Below, one piece after another: positions 20,203 to 23,119 of a DNA stretch of 23,119 nucleotides. The notes below the pieces were generated by a model that worked only from the letters and a program-made list of their open reading frames with translations, ran no database searches and was not told the DNA's origin. The position numbers and the translations under genes are program-made. Source of the stretch: Larix sibirica (taxonomy: Eukaryota; Streptophyta; Pinopsida; Pinales; Pinaceae); assembly GCA_004151065.3 (NCBI GenBank), contig NWUY0300000521.1, positions 44,076 through 67,194 of the forward strand. Reading direction: 5' to 3'. Position 1 is the stretch's first letter. The number at the start of each line of letters is the position of its first letter.

Positions 20203-21335
20203 TTTAGGTGAATTGGTAGACTGGTAGGTTTAAAATTGGATTTGCAGGGCACCCGGAGGGTAAAAGTTATATTTTACTGTTTTATCTTAAGGTAAACAAT
20301 GGAGTGTTTTTAATACAGTACTTTACCCAAAGGGTAAAGGCTCATCGATGTCGGTGCTCTATGTACAGTTTTTTACTGGATTACTATGGTGGTTGTAGGA
20401 TGTTCAATATTTTCATTCAATATGAATAATATAACAATGAAATTTGAAAGTCCCCTCTTTTAACAGTTTAATCACTTTAAACTTGAACATTTTGAAAATT
20501 TTGATTTGGAACACCTAATGACGTAAGATGGTGTTAGTAGAACCCACCTAATAGGTGTTGGTTCATGATTAGTTGATGTGGTTGCATACGTGTCTCCCCT
20601 TTGCATGCATGGAGGTCTTGTCATTTTTCCCTTTTTAGGTGGAAACCACCCTAGTTTTGTATGGAAATAATGGCTTGGGATCTTGGTGGTATTGGAATGG
20701 GGTCTTGGGAAATGTTATCAATTAACATCTTTGTCCCCTATGGTTGTTGGGAAATGGATCCTTAAGTCCTTTTTAAATAGCTTGCATCTTCCTAACGCGC
20801 TATTGATTAAACCTGTCAATCATCGGGTCCCGTTCTTGATTAGATCGGTCACTTTTCTTATCCCCCTTGTACTTTATTGAATCACTAAGTTTCTTCATTG
20901 TTGATATTATCATATCTAATGGTACTCCACTAGATCAAACTTTAGTACCCTTATCCTTTAGTGATAGGTCCCCTCCCTTGGTCTTATGCTCTTTCAACTT
21001 TAGGGCCTAGTTGCTTTCCCTTTAGCCCTTGGTCACCAATCTTTGGTCATCGCACCTCTTCTTCTATTATTTCCTTAAGTGCCTTAAGAATTTGGAAGCT
21101 TACTCCAAGCATCCAAGGGCCTTTCAACAGATATTTTCAACACTTTTGAAACTCTTTGGGGATTATGAGCCCTTGAAAATTTTTAGTGATAATAGGTGGT
21201 GTGTTGGAGATGTTGGGAGTAGTAACCATGTGAGACATAGTCTAAGTTGGAAATTAAGGTCTTTTGGTTTCAAAATTTATCACCATAGTGTATTCTCTCT
21301 CTATCACGAGCTTCTATCCATGGTGTGGGGTGCTA
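20203..21335. other. Unassigned stretch between the pseudogene and gag remnant
   Basis: Short forward frames (20683-20880, 20961-21149, 21029-21343) give no motif. Around 20250-20340, TTTACCC/GGGTAAA strings occur in both orientations (GGGTAAAAG, ACTTTACCCAAAGGGTAAAG), making weak dyads. It may be retroelement-derived given the gag remnant to the right, but I cannot show it. Confidence 0.3.
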
Positions 21336-21339
21336 CATT

Positions 21340-21640
21340 ATGACATGTTCTCAAATTGCCTCTTTGAGGCCACTGATGAAGAATTCCCCAAAAATGAATT
21401 AGAAAGGTCATCTATGTGGATTTCCAATTACTCAATGGTTGTAATATATTCCATGATTGTGCCTCTTTGGAATAATTCGGTCAACCTTCCTATGTAGTGG
21501 TTGTCATGATAAGAAATATTATCAAGGACCTTCGTAACTTGGTTTCAAGGGACATAACGACGATAAGATTTATGGTACCATTTCCACCATTGCCTATGTT
21601 CTAAGTCTAAATATAAGACTCCCACTTTCAACTTTTGGAG
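21340..21640 (-). mobile_element. Ty3/gypsy gag capsid remnant
   Basis: Reverse-strand translation gives, in order, LDLEHRQWWKWYHKS (about 21612-21570), a stop, NQVTKVLDNI, then GRLTELFQRGTIMEYITTIE (about 21490-21430), a stop, LEIHIDDLSNSF, and after a one-base shift FFISGLKEAI (about 21385-21353). This matches the retrotransposon Gag region of plant Ty3/gypsy elements: the LEGKALQWHQW-type box, the LxQxGSVxEY-type box and the FISGLK box, in the right order and spacing. Two stops and a frameshift show that it is dead. There is no zinc knuckle or protease next to it in this window. It sits just downstream of the LTR-like region on the same strand. Confidence 0.75.
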
Positions 21641-21739
21641 ATGATCCTCAATTCAATTGAGAGAAAATTGTATTCCATTTGGCTAACCAAACTTGAGGGA
21701 TATGAGCCTCAAATTTTTTCATCTCAACCATTAGGAAAT

Positions 21740-22128
21740 TGCAATATACTTAAACCCAAAAATTCAGAGAAAAGAAAGAAAAACAAAAACTATAATAGAT
21801 AAGACCATAAAAATATATTGTATGAAATATATTCAAAATAGAGAAGTATGTTTAATTTCCTCTTCAAGGGGAAACCTCCAAGAAAAAAGATCCAAATATA
21901 GTGAATATTATTGAATAAACATTACATATCTTACCACTCTATATATAGTTCTTCAATCGGCAATGTCCTAACTACTTATGCTCTCTCTATTAATGAGGGT
22001 TAGGAACTTAGGGTCTTTTATTCAATAAACAAGGACCTTTTACATTAAGTCACTACCCACCGAATTTCTAATGGGTATTATTGCCTTGTACATTGATAAA
22101 GTAAGGGGTTTAAGGTAGGACCCTAACA
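21740..22128 (-). mobile_element. LTR-like region of the Ty3/gypsy element
   Basis: On the reverse strand the region starts TGTTAGGG at 22128, right after the polypurine tract. It carries AATAAA (22017-22022) and a TATA box, CTATATATAGAG (21937-21948). A pyrimidine-rich U5-like stretch follows, and the region may end ...TATATTGCA at 21740. The left boundary is well placed by the pol end and polypurine tract; the other end is a guess. No second LTR is visible in the window. Confidence 0.55.
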
Positions 22129-22142
22129 TGCCCCCCCACCTT
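22129..22142 (-). other. Polypurine tract
   Basis: AAGGTGGGGGGGCA on the reverse strand lies between the pol end and the TGTT start of the LTR-like region. This is where the plus-strand primer of an LTR retrotransposon is expected. Confidence 0.7.
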
Positions 22143-22603
22143 AAAAAAAATAATTGTCCTCAAGGTTGGATATTCAGAAGCTTCTACAAATGGTTGATGG
22201 TTCCCAAGTAACATAATTTGGCGATGTATCCTTTCAATTAAAACTTCATGGATAATGTAGATAATGCTCTTAGTAATGTTGTTTGAACATGAAAATTCTA
22301 CCCCACTACTTTCCTCAAGCAAAGAACATGAAATATTGGGTTGATCTTGGAGTATGTTGGGAGTGTTAATTTGTAGTCCACCTGACCAATGCATTGAACA
22401 ATATGATATGGGCCATAAAAATTTGGTTCAAGTTGCTGATGGCCTTTCTCTTTGAGAAAGGTATTCTTATAATTTTGGAGGGGAAATAAAACATGGTAAC
22501 CTTTGTTGTAAATAATTCTCTCTTGTGAGCAAGTGAGAGCTCGCTTATATCCTTTCCTTTGATCGAAGATAGACCATAGGGTAGACCAGTGTGATTTTCC
22601 CAC
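22142..22603 (-). mobile_element. Ty3/gypsy pol 3' end: integrase C-terminal GPY/F module, broken
   Basis: The reverse-strand translation contains YNKGYHVLFPLQNYKN, then KGHQQLEPNFYGPYHIVQ, CIGQVDYKLTLP and YSKINPIFHVLCLRKVVG. This is the GPY/F module that ends integrase in plant Ty3/gypsy retrotransposons and binds DNA or aids target choice. Downstream, after at least one frame change, come QEVLIERIHR-like and NLEDNYFF-like strings. These occupy the place of the chromodomain-type tail in this lineage, and the last one ends next to the polypurine tract. The integrase core expected upstream is missing: sequence before about 22530 on this strand no longer resembles pol. The element is therefore truncated and frameshifted. 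Confidence 0.85.
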
Positions 22604-23119
22604 TAGAACTAACTATATAGACACCAGATCTACAAATCCACTTCCATGCAATCATGTAATAAAAGAGAGAAAGGAAGGTGACATACCTTGGACAATAGAG
22701 ACCCTTTGGTGTAGATAATCCTCATCTATTGCAGATATGATATTCCTTGCTCTAGCTCCAGCTCCACTTAGCTAATCAATCCTACACGCAAAGAAACATC
22801 CAAACCTCTCTCAAAAACCTCTTGAAATATAAAAGATGTGAAAATAAATTCACATCCAAGAACTATTCAAGAANTGCTTTTCCATGATTTGATTAAGTTA
22901 GTAATTTTCCTTTTTGAAAATGCCTTTGATTTTGTGTGTTTTGTGAGTTTCGGAAAGCTTTGATTTTCCCAAAAGTTAACTCTTTCCACAACCCGCATTC
23001 TGCAATCCGCAATCCGCTCGGATTGTGGATGCAAAATTATTTTTCAATAATTGTGGTTGTTTGCGCCCGCAACTACGGATTGTGGGAAGTATGTCAAAAT
23101 AAATAGCGCTTTGCATTTC
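22604..23119. other. Unassigned right end with an undetermined base and CCGCAATCC-type repeats
   Basis: No coding sequence is recognised. A single N lies at 22874. Near the end, ACCCGCATTCTGCAATCCGCAATCCGC holds short direct repeats. CCGCAATCCG (23007-23016) pairs with CGGATTGTGG (23019-23028) across a 2-base loop, with one G-T pair. ACGGATTGTGGG recurs at about 23073. Confidence 0.5.

Noticed and set aside
21719-21730. Primer-binding site TGGTTGAGATGA after the LTR-like region (reverse strand)
   Set aside because: It shares only the first four bases and a few scattered ones with the usual TGGTATCAGAGC.

Overview
This window looks like AT-rich, gene-poor nuclear DNA from a seed plant. The evidence is one plant-specific gene family (GLUTAMINE DUMPER), plant-type Ty3/gypsy retrotransposon remnants, a 180-bp satellite array, and long stretches without open frames. 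A large repeat-rich genome such as a conifer's would fit, but the sequence does not prove the lineage. Nothing is bacterial: there are no operons and no CRISPR array.

Layout. 1-324 holds a doubtful open frame that enters from the left edge. 390-1810 is non-coding with degenerate direct repeats and a strong hairpin (781-820). 2161-2751 and 5756-6346 are two direct copies of one segment. They are identical from 2183 to an undetermined base at 2752, which suggests an assembly artefact or a very recent duplication. The one convincing intact gene lies between them: a 113-aa GLUTAMINE DUMPER-like membrane protein (5057-5398, +). Its upstream region carries repeated ACGTG modules, a duplicated ACGTG-plus-TATA block and a 50-bp duplication just before the start codon. 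6347-9800 is non-coding and rich in two-copy local tandem duplications. 10020-12235 is a satellite of about twelve 180-bp monomers. 12240-17640 is mostly featureless, with a (GT)9 microsatellite, an 18-bp palindrome, a long foldback (15561-15637) and more small duplications.

Right end. 18271-20202 (-) is a broken gene of a family I cannot name, with several frameshifts and stops. 21340-21640 (-) is a decayed Ty3/gypsy gag core. 22142-22603 (-) is the end of a Ty3/gypsy pol, followed by a polypurine tract and an LTR-like region (about 21740-22128). The order pol end, LTR, gag on one strand suggests a tandem or deleted retroelement complex.

Single undetermined bases stand at 2752, 17664 and 22874 and may mark contig joins. 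Apart from the GDU-like gene, the window holds retroelement debris, one pseudogene and simple duplications. I see no multi-gene system. The most interesting signals are the modular GDU promoter, the satellite with internal dyads, the recurrent short tandem duplications and the unnamed pseudogene family.
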